In this document: positions 30,941 through 40,150 of the stretch, one piece after another
How positions within the stretch are numbered: position 1 is the first letter of the stretch
Layout of the letters: every line of letters begins with the position of its first letter
Source of the DNA: Planctomycetota bacterium
Lineage (GTDB): Bacteria; Planctomycetota; UBA1135; UBA2386
Assembly (NCBI GenBank): GCA_014192625.1
Contig: BJHM01000002.1
Location: forward strand, 62,001 to 126,000
Reading direction: 5' to 3'
DNA length: 64,000 nt
Program-made: the position numbers and the translations under genes
Notes under the pieces: model-generated
What the model saw: only the letters and a program-made list of their open reading frames with translations
What the model was told of the DNA's origin: nothing
Database searches by the model: none

Positions 30941-31564
30941 ATGGCCCGCAATAGCAAGAACGTCTGCAAGCTCTGTCGCCGAGAAGGCATGAAGTTGTTC
31001 CTGAAGGGGCAACGTTGCTTTTCTGAGAAGTGCGGTATCAACCGTCGCGATTACGCCCCCGGTATGCACGTACGGCCCAAGAAGTCGACCGATTACGGTG
31101 CTCAGCTTCGTGAGAAGCAAAAGGCAAAGCGTATTTATGGTCTGCTTGAGAGGCAGTTCCAGCACTACTTCACCATCGCTTCGCGCCAGAAGGGTAACAC
31201 CGGCGAAAACTTGTTGGTGCTCATGGAGCGCCGGCTTGACAACGTAGTGCTAAACCTCGGCCTCGCCTTGTCGCGCTTTGATGCGCGGCAGATGGTTGGG
31301 CATGGCCATATCCGAGTGAATGGCAAGCGCATTGACATCCCTAGCTACCTGGTTCGTCCTGGTGACGAGATTCAGGTTTTCGGCACCGACAAGATCAAAA
31401 AGAAGTCGACCGATGCAATGGATATGAACAAGGGGCAATCGTTGCCCACTTGGCTTGAAAAAATGCCTGCAGAATTAAAGGGTAAGGTCATCCAGTTGCC
31501 AAAGCGCGAGGATGTTCCGCACCCAATCAATGAGCAGCTCATCATCGAGTTGTGCTCTAAGTAA
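30941..31564 (+). CDS. rpsD: Ribosomal protein S4, zinc-binding type
   Basis: S4 starts 30S assembly and affects accuracy. In E. coli it represses the alpha operon. The 207-residue protein has an N-terminal zinc site (C9, C12, C26, C31) and the S4 RNA-binding domain (MERRLDNVVLNLGLALSRFD, GHIRVNGKRIDIPSYLV). This is the Cys-containing version. Confidence 0.97.
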   Translation: MARNSKNVCKLCRREGMKLFLKGQRCFSEKCGINRRDYAPGMHVRPKKSTDYGAQLREKQKAKRIYGLLERQFQHYFTIASRQKGNTGENLLVLMERRLDNVVLNLGLALSRFDARQMVGHGHIRVNGKRIDIPSYLVRPGDEIQVFGTDKIKKKSTDAMDMNKGQSLPTWLEKMPAELKGKVIQLPKREDVPHPINEQLIIELCSK

Positions 31565-31608
31565 TCGCCACCCGACATCAGACCCTCAGGTAAGTCCGAG
31601 ATCTAACA

Positions 31609-32607
31609 ATGCGTATCCGCTGGCGCAACTTCGAGCTCCCTTCTCAGGTCCGTATGGACCGCGAGACCGCGACCAATCAGTACGGCCGTTTCGTCGTCGA
31701 ACCCTTCGAGAAGGGTTTCGGCGCTACGATCGGCAACGGCTTGCGTCGTGTATTGCTCTCTTCTATCGAGGGCACCGCAGTTACCTGGGTCAAGATCGAT
31801 GGCGTTGTCCACGAATTCTCGACCATTCCGGGTGTGCTTGAGGACGTGACTCAGATCATCCTCAACATCAAAAAACTGCGCGTGAAGATGCACACCGATG
31901 CGCCGACGACTCTGCGCATTGATGTGAATAAGCGCGGTGAGGTTCTCGCTGAGGTGATCGATGGCGATCACAACATTGAGATCGCCAACCCCGAACTCAA
32001 GATCTGCACCCTTACGGATGATGTTCGCTTCCTCTGCGAAATGCAGGTGAAGAAGGGCCGTGGCTATGTCACTGCTGAGGAGAACGTCAATGAGGACGCA
32101 GAGGTCGGCACCGTGCCAGTCGATTCGATTTTCAGCCCGGTCCATCGCGTTAAATACGCAATCGAGAACACTCGCGTTGGTAAGTCCACGGACTACGACC
32201 GCTTAGTTCTCGAGGTATGGACGGATGGCACAGTGAATCCGGAGATGGCGCTTGTCGAAGCGAGCAAAATCTACCGGAAGCACCTCAACCCGTTTGTCCA
32301 ATATTTCGAACTGAAGGACGACCTGGCCATCGAGGGTGGTGTGCTGGCCCCTGAGGGCGATGAAGGCGCGAAGAAGAAAGAGATGATCGAGTTGCTCAAT
32401 AAGAGCATCGACATGCTCGAGCTGTCAGTGCGTGCGAAGAACTGCCTTGACTCGGAGAACGTTCAGACCATGCGCCAGATGGTCCAGATGTCGGAGCCTG
32501 AGTTGCTGAAGGTTCGCAACTTCGGCAAAACCTCCCTCAAGGAGGTCAAGAACAAGCTCTCGGCACTCGGCTTGAGCTTGGGTATGAGCGTCGAAGACTA
32601 CAAGTAA
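31609..32607 (+). CDS. rpoA: RNA polymerase alpha subunit
   Basis: Alpha dimerises to assemble RNA polymerase and contacts activators and UP elements. It has 332 residues. The N-terminal domain holds EPFEKGFGATIGNGLRRVLL and the C-terminal domain holds LELSVRAKNCLDSENVQTM and NFGKTSLKEVKNKLSALGL. It lies between rpsD and rplQ, completing the standard alpha operon. Confidence 0.98.
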   Translation: MRIRWRNFELPSQVRMDRETATNQYGRFVVEPFEKGFGATIGNGLRRVLLSSIEGTAVTWVKIDGVVHEFSTIPGVLEDVTQIILNIKKLRVKMHTDAPTTLRIDVNKRGEVLAEVIDGDHNIEIANPELKICTLTDDVRFLCEMQVKKGRGYVTAEENVNEDAEVGTVPVDSIFSPVHRVKYAIENTRVGKSTDYDRLVLEVWTDGTVNPEMALVEASKIYRKHLNPFVQYFELKDDLAIEGGVLAPEGDEGAKKKEMIELLNKSIDMLELSVRAKNCLDSENVQTMRQMVQMSEPELLKVRNFGKTSLKEVKNKLSALGLSLGMSVEDYK

Positions 32608-32685
32608 CCGGCAATAGCCACAGAGATCTAGCGATAGATGGGTGTGCGGCTTTGGCGTTAGGCCATCTGCACCTCGGAAATAATC

Positions 32686-33129
32686 ATGAAGCATAATGTT
32701 GCCGGCAAATCACTGCAGAGGAACTCGGCCCACCGAGCCGCCCTCCGTATGAATTTTACTGTCTCGCTGCTCACCCACGAGCGCGTAGTGACCACGCTAC
32801 CTAAGGCCAAAGCGCTGCGTCCCTTCGTTGAGAAGGTTATCACGCTTGGCAAGAACAAGACTCTGGCGAGCATTCGCCGAGCGGTTGCTTTGCTGCAGGA
32901 CAAGACTGTTGTGAAGAAGCTGTTCGATGAGATCGGTCCTCGGTTTGCCACCCGCCAGGGTGGCTACACCCGCATCATGCGCCTGAGTGGCTACCGTCCA
33001 GGCGATGGTGGCAGCAAGGCGATTCTTGAGCTGGTCGACAACAAGGTTCTCGAGACCAAGATGAAGGCGGCTGAAGTTGCTGCTGTTGCAACTGAGGGCA
33101 AAGCGAAGCGCAAGGGCTCGAAGGCCTGA
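32686..33129 (+). CDS. rplQ: Ribosomal protein L17
   Basis: L17 lies near the tunnel exit. The 147-residue protein has the start MKHNVAGKSLQRNSAHRAAL (a variant of the usual MRHRKAGRKLGR), the block LLTHERVVTTLPKAKALRPFVEK and the end GGYTRIMRLSGYRPGDGGSKA. A short Ala/Lys tail follows. It is the last gene of the superoperon and is followed by a long hairpin before the oppositely oriented dnaE. Confidence 0.97.
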   Translation: MKHNVAGKSLQRNSAHRAALRMNFTVSLLTHERVVTTLPKAKALRPFVEKVITLGKNKTLASIRRAVALLQDKTVVKKLFDEIGPRFATRQGGYTRIMRLSGYRPGDGGSKAILELVDNKVLETKMKAAEVAAVATEGKAKRKGSKA

Positions 33130-33163
33130 GTTTTTGATCCGGGCATTGCCCGCTTTCGCGCAT

Positions 33164-33197
33164 CGAGCCAGTTTTGCCGAGTGGCATAACTGGCTCG
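33164..33197. terminator. Long hairpin between convergent rplQ and dnaE
   Basis: CGAGCCAGTT and AACTGGCTCG pair over 10 bp, with an inner TGCC/GGCA stem and a GAGT loop, in a 70-base gap between two convergent genes. It ends just before the dnaE stop. The T-tracts on either side are weak, but the position fits a two-way terminator. Confidence 0.6.
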
Positions 33198-33199
33198 CT

Positions 33200-36100
33200 T
33201 CATGTCCGGGTGAAGGAAATGGCATCGGGCCCGACCGTAAGCGCGAACTCGTCAAGCAGATCATCCGTGATCCGGATGCCTGTTTCCGCTCGGATCCGGT
33301 GGATCGTGTCGCCATCCTCGACGTCGAAGTGGAGGTGTTGCTGACCCCGATATTTGTCGCAGAGGGCAAGGATTCGGCTCAGGCTCGATTCGCTGGTGAG
33401 ATGGCCACGAAGTAGAAGTACTAATCCGGCAACTTCGCGTCGGATCACTTCAGCAGCGGGTTCAATCTGGTCGAGTCGCAGTGACGGCTCCTCGCCCTCC
33501 CTGTCCAAGCGACCGGTTAGGAACACGATCGAATCCTCGATCAGGCGCTCCTTCACAAGTGCGAAGGTGCGCGCGAAGCAAACTACCGACACTACGCCAG
33601 CAAGATCTTCGAGGCGGAAATGCGCCATCTTCTGGCCTGCGTTTTTGCCTTGTTTGATCTGCTTCACCTGCACCGAACTCACCATTCCGGCAATCCGCAC
33701 AGAAGCACCAGGCTCAAGTCCAGCAAGCGAGGCGGTGGTCTGGCCAGCGATTCGGCGCAGCAGCGTGCCACGCTTTTCGAATGGGTGACCAGAGAGATAG
33801 AACCCGAGTGACTCCTTCTCGCGCAGCAGGCGATCGGACTCGATCCATTCGTCCGCCAGTTTGATGGCGGCAGAACCTGGGGTTTTTGTCGGTGCGGCAG
33901 GCGGGGCGCCGAACAATAGTTTTTGCCCGCGACGTCGGTCTTCGCGAGCCATCGCAGAAGACTTGAGGGCGGACTCAATCGCCGTGAATGTGCTGCGGCG
34001 GCTCTTGCCCAGGTCGTCGAGTGCGCCCGCCTGCACGAGTGCTTCCAATGCGATCTTGTTGACCGATCCGTTGTCGAGACGATCGCAAAGGTCTTCGAGC
34101 GATTGGTATGGACCGCGATCGAGTCGCTGCTTGGCGATCAGTTCGGCTGCACGAGTGCCAACTCCCTTGATCGCGCCAAGGCCGAAGCGAATCGATTTGT
34201 CCTCGACACAAAAGTAGCAATGACTGTGGTTCACGCTCGGGGGGAGCAGGCGCATGCCGTGGCGGCGAGCCTCATCGACGAACTCTTTTACTTTGTCCGT
34301 GTTGTTCGATTCGACCGTCAGATTCGCTGCCGTGAACTCGCATGGATAATGCGTCTTGAGCCACGCGGTCTGGTAGGTGACTAGCGCATAGGCCGTCGAG
34401 TGCGACTTGTTGAAGCCGTAACCGGCAAAGAACTCCATCGTCTCAAATAGTTCTCTGGCGAATCGCTCGCCGTAGTTGCGCGCCTTCGCGCCATCGACGA
34501 ACTGGCCCTTGTACTTGGCCATCACCTCGGGCTTCTTCTTGCCCATCGCCTTGCGCAGGTTGTCGGCATCGCTCATCGAGAAGCCGCCGATGAGGTTGGC
34601 GATCTGCATGACCTGCTCCTGATAGACGATGACGCCGTAGGTCGGCTTCAGCACCGGTTCGGTGTCGAGGTGCGGGTAATCGACGCTCTCTTCGCCGTGT
34701 TTGCGTCTGACGAATGTGTCCACCATGCCCGAACCGAGCGGCCCTGGGCGATACAGCGCGAGCACTGCGATCACGTCCTCAAACGTGTCGGGCTTTAGGC
34801 GTTGAAGCAGTTCGCGCATACCACTGGATTCGAGTTGGAACACGCCCTGTGTCTCGCCGCGCGTCATCAGCGCAAAGGTGTCGCGGTCGTCGAGTGGCAG
34901 TTTGGCTAAGTCGATTTCGACGCCGTGTACTTCGCAAATCAAGCGCACCGTCTCGTTCAGAGTGGTCAGTGTCTTGAGGCCCAAGAAGTCCATCTTCAGC
35001 AGGCCGACGTCTTCCAAGTCGGTCATCTGCCACTGGGTGACGATGTCTTCGCCATTTTTGGCGAGCGGCACATAGTCCTGCAGCGGTCGGTCGGCGATCA
35101 CCACTCCAGCGGCGTGCACGGACGAGTGGCGCGCAAGGCCTTCGAGCTTGAGTGACAGGTCAAACAGTCGTTTGTGCTGCGGGGTGCTTTCGCGCAGTGC
35201 CTTCAGTTCCGGGTCGGCGGTAAGGGCTGTTGCTAGTGAAGCGAGAGGACCCTGCGGGATTTTTTTGCACAGCTTGTCGATCTCGCCAAGATCAAAATCG
35301 AGCACGCGGCCGACATCGCGCAGCACGCCGCGGCTTGCCATCGTGCCAAACGTGATGATTTGGCAAACGCAGTCGGAGCCATACTTATTGCGGACGTATT
35401 CGATCACCTCTTCGCGGCGATTGCCGCAGAAGTCGATGTCGATATCTGGCATCGAGACGCGGCCTGGGTTGAGGAAGCGTTCGAATAGCAGCGAGTAGCG
35501 CAGCGGATCTACATTGGTGATCTGCAGTGCATACGCGACTAGCGAACCGGCTGCTGAGCCGCGGCCCGGACCTACCGGGATGCCGAGGGACTTCGCTTTT
35601 AAAATGAAGTCCTGCACGATCAGGAAGTAGCTGACGAAGCCCAGCTTCTTGACGATTTCGATTTCGTATTCGAGCCGCGCGATCACTTCCTGCGACAGCG
35701 TGCCAAAGCGAAGTAGTGCTCCTTCGCGACAGCGGCGCACGAAGAAGTCATCGGGTGTCTCGTCGGTATCCGGCTTGAAGAGCGGCAGATGGTAGATGCC
35801 GAAGTCCATCTTCACTTCGCAGCGTTCTGCGATTGCGACGGTGGCTGAGAGCGGTTCTGTCCAGCCATGGAACGAGGCCGCCATCTGCGCGCGTGACTTT
35901 AGGAACAGGTCGCGCGAACTCATCCGGAAGCGATCCTGGTCCGCGACGGTTTTGCCGTTGCGAATGCACAACAGGATGTCCTGTGCGAGCCAGTCTTCCT
36001 GTTTTAGGTAGTGAACGTCATTGGTGGCGACGCATTGGATATCGAGCAGCTGTGACAACCGCTTCTTGCCCTCAGTAACCGTGCGCTGCGCTTCGGTGCC

Positions 36101-36640
36101 GGTCTCGGCGACCTCGAAGAAGACCTGATCCTTGCCGAAGATGTCGACGAGTTTCGTCGCCTGATCTTTCGCGGCGGCTACATCATTTTGCTGAATCGAT
36201 TGCGCAATCTGCCCCGCTACTGAACCCGTCAGACATAGGAGCCCTTCTCGGTGCGCCGCGATCGCAGCCAGATCCATGCGTGGACGATAGTGAAAGCCCT
36301 TGAGCCATGATTGCGAGGTCAGTCGGCGTAGGTTGTCGAGTCCCTGATTGTTGATCGCGAGTAGCGTAAGGTCGTGGGTTGGGTTGTCAGGGCCGGATGG
36401 CTCGTGCATCGTGCGGCCGGCGACGAATGCTGACATCCCGATGATCGGCTTCAGCGACTTGCTCTTGCAGGCTTTGTAGAACTCAACCGTGCCGAACAGG
36501 TTGCCGTTGTCTGTCAACGCGATGGCTCGCTGTCCATCCGAGGCCGCGGCAGCTACGAGCGCGTCGACCTCCACGGGTGCGCTCAGCAAGCTGTAGTGCG
36601 AGCGCGTGCGCAGGTGAACGAAGTCGGGTGAGTCAGACAT
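33200..36640 (-). CDS. dnaE: DNA polymerase III alpha subunit
   Basis: This is the replicative DNA polymerase. At 1146 residues it is a normal-length DnaE. In order: PHP domain (1-270), polymerase core with GPGRGSAAGSL (358-367) and the catalytic PDIDIDF (Asp 401, Asp 403), third Asp in LLKMDFLGLKTLT, a helix-hairpin-helix region, the internal beta-clamp motif GQKLLFG (905-911), and an OB fold (RIAGMVSSVQ). The PHP metal site looks broken: LRTRSHYSLLSAP has Arg 13 where active PHP domains have His, and TDNGN replaces TDHGN. So proofreading is probably done by a separate epsilon subunit. It is the last gene of the minus-strand pair after the SPT-like gene. Confidence 0.97.
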   Translation of the reverse strand: MSDSPDFVHLRTRSHYSLLSAPVEVDALVAAAASDGQRAIALTDNGNLFGTVEFYKACKSKSLKPIIGMSAFVAGRTMHEPSGPDNPTHDLTLLAINNQGLDNLRRLTSQSWLKGFHYRPRMDLAAIAAHREGLLCLTGSVAGQIAQSIQQNDVAAAKDQATKLVDIFGKDQVFFEVAETGTEAQRTVTEGKKRLSQLLDIQCVATNDVHYLKQEDWLAQDILLCIRNGKTVADQDRFRMSSRDLFLKSRAQMAASFHGWTEPLSATVAIAERCEVKMDFGIYHLPLFKPDTDETPDDFFVRRCREGALLRFGTLSQEVIARLEYEIEIVKKLGFVSYFLIVQDFILKAKSLGIPVGPGRGSAAGSLVAYALQITNVDPLRYSLLFERFLNPGRVSMPDIDIDFCGNRREEVIEYVRNKYGSDCVCQIITFGTMASRGVLRDVGRVLDFDLGEIDKLCKKIPQGPLASLATALTADPELKALRESTPQHKRLFDLSLKLEGLARHSSVHAAGVVIADRPLQDYVPLAKNGEDIVTQWQMTDLEDVGLLKMDFLGLKTLTTLNETVRLICEVHGVEIDLAKLPLDDRDTFALMTRGETQGVFQLESSGMRELLQRLKPDTFEDVIAVLALYRPGPLGSGMVDTFVRRKHGEESVDYPHLDTEPVLKPTYGVIVYQEQVMQIANLIGGFSMSDADNLRKAMGKKKPEVMAKYKGQFVDGAKARNYGERFARELFETMEFFAGYGFNKSHSTAYALVTYQTAWLKTHYPCEFTAANLTVESNNTDKVKEFVDEARRHGMRLLPPSVNHSHCYFCVEDKSIRFGLGAIKGVGTRAAELIAKQRLDRGPYQSLEDLCDRLDNGSVNKIALEALVQAGALDDLGKSRRSTFTAIESALKSSAMAREDRRRGQKLLFGAPPAAPTKTPGSAAIKLADEWIESDRLLREKESLGFYLSGHPFEKRGTLLRRIAGQTTASLAGLEPGASVRIAGMVSSVQVKQIKQGKNAGQKMAHFRLEDLAGVVSVVCFARTFALVKERLIEDSIVFLTGRLDREGEEPSLRLDQIEPAAEVIRREVAGLVLLLRGHLTSESSLSRILALCDKYRGQQHLHFDVEDGDTIHRIRAETGIRITDDLLDEFALTVGPDAISFTRT

Positions 36641-36657
36641 CCGCCCAATAGCCTACG

Positions 36658-36675
36658 CTGCGCAGCGCTGCGCAG
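36658..36675. repeat. Perfect 18-bp palindrome between the SPT-like gene and dnaE
   Basis: CTGCGCAGCGCTGCGCAG reads the same on both strands and lies in the 63-base gap between two minus-strand genes. It could form a hairpin in RNA or bind a dimeric protein. There is no T-tract, so it is not a clear terminator. Confidence 0.6.
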
Positions 36676-36703
36676 AAAGCCAGCGACGAATCGTTCCTGC
36701 GGC

Positions 36704-37930
36704 TTAGTTGTCCGCCGTCTGCGTTTTGGCTGTCGCCGGCTTTTTGTGGATGCCAGCTATTTGCGCGGCAGTTTGGAAGCGTTCCAGCACCTTGGCGATC
36801 TGTTCGTCCGTGTGGGTGGCAATGAACGAGGTTCGGATGAGGTCCTGTCCAATCGGTACGGCGGGCTGGGTAACCGCGTTGGTGAACAGACCGCATTCAA
36901 ACAAGGTGCGCCAAAGGCGAAGCATGCGCTCTTGATTGCCGATGATGACCGGGACGATCGGGCTGTCAGGTGTGCCGCCAACCGAGAAGCCTTGTTGGCT
37001 CAGCCCTGTGCGCACTCGATGGGCTATCTGCAGCACGCGCCGCCGCATCTCTGGCTGGGTCTCGATGATGTCGAGCGACGCAAGGGCCGCAGCCGCGGAA
37101 GCTGGCGTGATCGACGCTGAAAAAATCATCGAACGAGCATGGTGCCGCATGAAGTGGATCACGCGTTCTGGTCCGGCGATGAACCCGCCAAGGCTTGCAA
37201 AGCTCTTGCTAAAGGTGCCCATGACCAGGTCGGCCTCGTGGTCGATCCCAAAGTGCTCCGCAGCGCCGCGGCCAGTCTTGCCGAGCACGCCCATTGAGTG
37301 CGCTTCATCGACCATCAGTCGCGCGCCGTAGCTGCGGGCGAGTCGTGCAATGCTTGGCAAGTCGGCGAGATCGCCCATCATCGAGTAGAGGCCGTCGACG
37401 ACGATTAGAATGCCCTTGTTCTGCGCTATGGCTCGCTGCAATTGGGCCTCTAGATCAGCCATGTCGTTGTGCCGCCATTTGCGCACATCGGCAAAGCTCA
37501 ATCGACAACCGTCGATGATCGATGCGTGGTTCTCGCGGTCGCAGAGCACCACGTCGTCCTTGCCGCAGATTGAGGAGATGGTGCCGATGTTGGTTTGGAA
37601 ACCGGTAGAAAAGCAGAGTGCCGATTCTTTGCCCATGAAACGGGCGAGACGGCGCTCGAGTTCTTCGTGCAGTTCGAGGGTCCCGTTGAGGAAGCGCGAC
37701 CCAGAGCAGGAAGTGCCAAACTGGGCCACCGCCTGCCTAGCAGCTTCAATCACCTTGGGATGATGGGTTAGCCCTAGGTAGTTGTTGCTGCCGATCATGA
37801 TCAGCCGGCGGCCATCGATCTCTACCTCAGTTCCCTCGCTGCCTCGCAGTGGGATGAAGTAGGGATAGATCCCCATCTGCTGTAGGTCTCGGGCGCGGGT
37901 AAACCCGTCGCACTTCTGAAATAGGTCCAC
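36704..37930 (-). CDS. Alpha-oxoamine synthase, serine-palmitoyltransferase-like
   Basis: This PLP enzyme family joins an amino acid to an acyl-CoA with loss of CO2. Members include serine palmitoyltransferase (SPT), AONS (biotin) and KBL. The 408-residue protein has the PLP lysine K242 in GTFSKSFASLGGF, D208/H211 in VDEAHSMG, and ring-stacking H135 in RENHAS. The N-terminal run MGIYPYFIPLRGSEGTEVEIDGR, split here as MGIYPYF and TEVEIDGR, and the central SCSGSRFLNGTLELHEELE resemble bacterial SPT from Sphingobacterium more than AONS or KBL. A reductase of the type seen beside bacterial SPT genes is divergent from it. So a role in long-chain base synthesis is likely but unproven. A short Lys/Thr tail ends the protein. 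Confidence 0.8.
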   Translation of the reverse strand: MDLFQKCDGFTRARDLQQMGIYPYFIPLRGSEGTEVEIDGRRLIMIGSNNYLGLTHHPKVIEAARQAVAQFGTSCSGSRFLNGTLELHEELERRLARFMGKESALCFSTGFQTNIGTISSICGKDDVVLCDRENHASIIDGCRLSFADVRKWRHNDMADLEAQLQRAIAQNKGILIVVDGLYSMMGDLADLPSIARLARSYGARLMVDEAHSMGVLGKTGRGAAEHFGIDHEADLVMGTFSKSFASLGGFIAGPERVIHFMRHHARSMIFSASITPASAAAALASLDIIETQPEMRRRVLQIAHRVRTGLSQQGFSVGGTPDSPIVPVIIGNQERMLRLWRTLFECGLFTNAVTQPAVPIGQDLIRTSFIATHTDEQIAKVLERFQTAAQIAGIHKKPATAKTQTADN

Positions 37931-38060
37931 TGTGCTGCTTGGCGCGGTGCCGGTCGGGATGATGAAAAAAGCTAAGTCTGCCTGGACGTGCAGGCGGCAT
38001 CAGCCATGGATGCGCATGATGGTAGGATCCACGTTTTTCAGCGACAATAATTTTGCCACG

Positions 38061-39077
38061 ATGACTGGTTCCTTTGCCGATGTTTTGGTGACTGGAGCAA
38101 CGGGCTTCCTTGGCGGCGAGCTGGTTCGTGTGCTGCTGGCCGGGGGATTGCCGCCAGACCGCCTGCGCTGCTTGGTGCGCGATGCCTCGCGTGCTGAAAA
38201 ATCAGGTATTCCTCCGGCCAGTATCCTGCAAGGCGATGTCACCGATGCGGCGTGCCTAAGGGGTGCTGCGCAAAACGTTGGCCTAGTATTTCATCTGGCT
38301 GGTACGTTGAAGGCCAGCTATGCGGGTGGTTACGACGCAGTGAACTCGATTGGCACTGCTCGAATGGTCGCCGCTGCGCAACAGTTTGCGCCGAGTTGCC
38401 ACTTTGTATTGGTGTCCTCGTTGGCTGCGGCTGGTCCCTCGCTCGATGGCGCGGCCTCCTTGCTCTCGCCAGATCATTGTCGGCCCGTGTCGGCCTACGG
38501 CGAGAGTAAGCGGCGCGGGGAACTCGCGGTTACTGGTAGCGGGCTGCGTTGGACTCTCGTTCGACCGCCAGTCATCTACGGTCCTCGGGATCCAGCGACT
38601 CGATTGCTGTTTCGCCAAGCGTGCGCGCCGGTCTGCGCCGTGCCGTCCTCGCCACGACCGCTGTCCGTGATCCATGTGCAAGACGTGGTCGCAGCGTTGC
38701 TCGCGGCGGGTAGTCAGCGGGTGCATGGTGCAGTGCTTGCTCTCGATGGACCTGAGCGCACCGATACTCACTCCCTGCTGCGTGCCATCGCGCAAAGCTG
38801 TGGCCGCACGGCGCGTTTGGTCCCCGTGCCGCTTGCTATCGCAGCCGTCGCTGCTGCGGCATGCGATGTCGTCGCGCGCATCACTGGCAAGGCTTCGTTC
38901 TTCAACCGCGATAAGGTGAAAGAACTGCGCGCCGAAGGCTTCGTCGCGGACGGTCGCGAACTGCAACGCGTGCTCGGGGTCGTGCCCAAGATCGCTCTTG
39001 CTGCAGGCCTCGCTGCGGTCGCGCACAGCGAGGGCTTTGCGCGCGTAACAACCTCCTCGCCTCGTAGTGCGAGCTAG
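38061..39077 (+). CDS. Extended SDR (NAD-dependent epimerase/dehydratase family)
   Basis: This 338-residue protein is an extended short-chain dehydrogenase. The Rossmann motif TGATGFLG (11-18) binds NAD(P), and the catalytic set S120 and Y146-x3-K150 (SAYGESK) is complete. The C-terminal half is the variable substrate domain. ATG 38061 is chosen because the Rossmann motif then starts in the usual place; the frame is open upstream to 37932 without family features. It is divergent from the SPT-like gene, 130 bases away. In Caulobacter an SDR of this class acts as a ceramide/ketosphinganine reductase near spt, so a shared sphingolipid role is an inference. Sugar epimerase or hydroxysteroid dehydrogenase roles remain possible. 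Confidence 0.75.
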   Translation: MTGSFADVLVTGATGFLGGELVRVLLAGGLPPDRLRCLVRDASRAEKSGIPPASILQGDVTDAACLRGAAQNVGLVFHLAGTLKASYAGGYDAVNSIGTARMVAAAQQFAPSCHFVLVSSLAAAGPSLDGAASLLSPDHCRPVSAYGESKRRGELAVTGSGLRWTLVRPPVIYGPRDPATRLLFRQACAPVCAVPSSPRPLSVIHVQDVVAALLAAGSQRVHGAVLALDGPERTDTHSLLRAIAQSCGRTARLVPVPLAIAAVAAAACDVVARITGKASFFNRDKVKELRAEGFVADGRELQRVLGVVPKIALAAGLAAVAHSEGFARVTTSSPRSAS

Positions 39078-39118
39078 AACGGCAAAGTGCTGCGCCGCGT
39101 TTTGGTCGCTGTAGAAGG

Positions 39119-40117
39119 CTACTTGAGCAACTGCATCAGCAGCGCCTTCTGCACGTGCGTCCGATTTGCCGCCTGCTCATAAATCAATGAGCGCGGGCCA
39201 TCGAGCACTTCGTCGGTCGCGACTACGTTGCGGCGAACGGGCAACGGCTGCATCAGGAACGCATTCTTGGTCGTGCCCATCAAGGTGCTGTCGACGCGCC
39301 AATGCTGCAACGACCGCTTGATCATTGCCTGCCGTTCGCCGTCTTCCCAGTGGCGGATCGAGGCCCACGAACGCGCATAGATAACTTCGGCACCTTTGGC
39401 TGCCTCAATCGGGTCGTTGATTACGCGAACCGATCCGCCGGACTCACTCGCCATCGCTTTGCTCTTCTGCATGACGGCATCGTCGACTTCAAAGCCAAGC
39501 GGGTGGGCGAGCGTGACGTCCATGCCCATCATCGCCGCCAGCGTGAGCACCGAGTGGGTTGCGCCAAGCGGCTTGGGCTCTGGGTGCGTGCACCAGGTGA
39601 GCGTCAGCTTGCGCCCCTTCAGCGAGATCAGGTTTTCACGCATCGTCAGGAGATCCGCGATCGCCTGGCATGGATGCTCGACACAGGTTTCAAGGTTGAT
39701 GACCGGCACGGAAGCGTGCTTGGCGTAGCTGCGGACCAACAGTTCTTGGCGATCCTTATCCCAACTGCCGGTGCGCGATGCTGCGCGGATTCCGAGTGCG
39801 TCGACGTAGCGCGAAAGCGTGCGGGCCGCGTCCTTCACGTGCTCCTCGGCCGCCCCGTCCATGATGGCCTGCTCTTGCGGCTCTAGTTCGTAGAGGTCGT
39901 CGCGGCTGAGGTTGATGCAATGGCCGCCAAGTTGGACCATCGCCACCTCAAAACTCACGCGCGTGCGCAAGCTCGGCTCGAAGAATAAAAGTCCGAGGGT
40001 TTTGCCAGCAAGCACCTGCCCAGGGCGTTTGCCCTTGGCGCGAGCCGACAGTTCTAGGAGATCGTCAATTTCGTGACGACTAAGATCGGTAACGGAAAGA
40101 AAGTCGCGCTTGCTCAC
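39119..40117 (-). CDS. N-acylornithine carbamoyltransferase-like enzyme
   Basis: This aspartate/ornithine-carbamoyltransferase family protein has 332 residues. The carbamoyl-phosphate motif reads FFEPSLRTRVSFE (SLRTR at 49-53, in place of STRTR), and HPCQ is at 148-151. The C-terminal loop MQPLPVRRNVVATDEVLDGP resembles N-acetyl- or N-succinylornithine carbamoyltransferases, whose NPSLRTRTSF and LPVRRN motifs differ from plain ornithine enzymes. The likely role is arginine synthesis through acylated ornithine. GTG 40117 is chosen: AAGGG lies eight bases upstream and the product starts MSKRDFLSVTDLS. An earlier ATG at 40165 would overlap tadA. No other arg gene is in the window. Confidence 0.82.
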   Translation of the reverse strand: MSKRDFLSVTDLSRHEIDDLLELSARAKGKRPGQVLAGKTLGLLFFEPSLRTRVSFEVAMVQLGGHCINLSRDDLYELEPQEQAIMDGAAEEHVKDAARTLSRYVDALGIRAASRTGSWDKDRQELLVRSYAKHASVPVINLETCVEHPCQAIADLLTMRENLISLKGRKLTLTWCTHPEPKPLGATHSVLTLAAMMGMDVTLAHPLGFEVDDAVMQKSKAMASESGGSVRVINDPIEAAKGAEVIYARSWASIRHWEDGERQAMIKRSLQHWRVDSTLMGTTKNAFLMQPLPVRRNVVATDEVLDGPRSLIYEQAANRTHVQKALLMQLLK

Positions 40118-40150
40118 TGGCCAGTCCCTTGGAAGAGTGGCGCATGCTAA

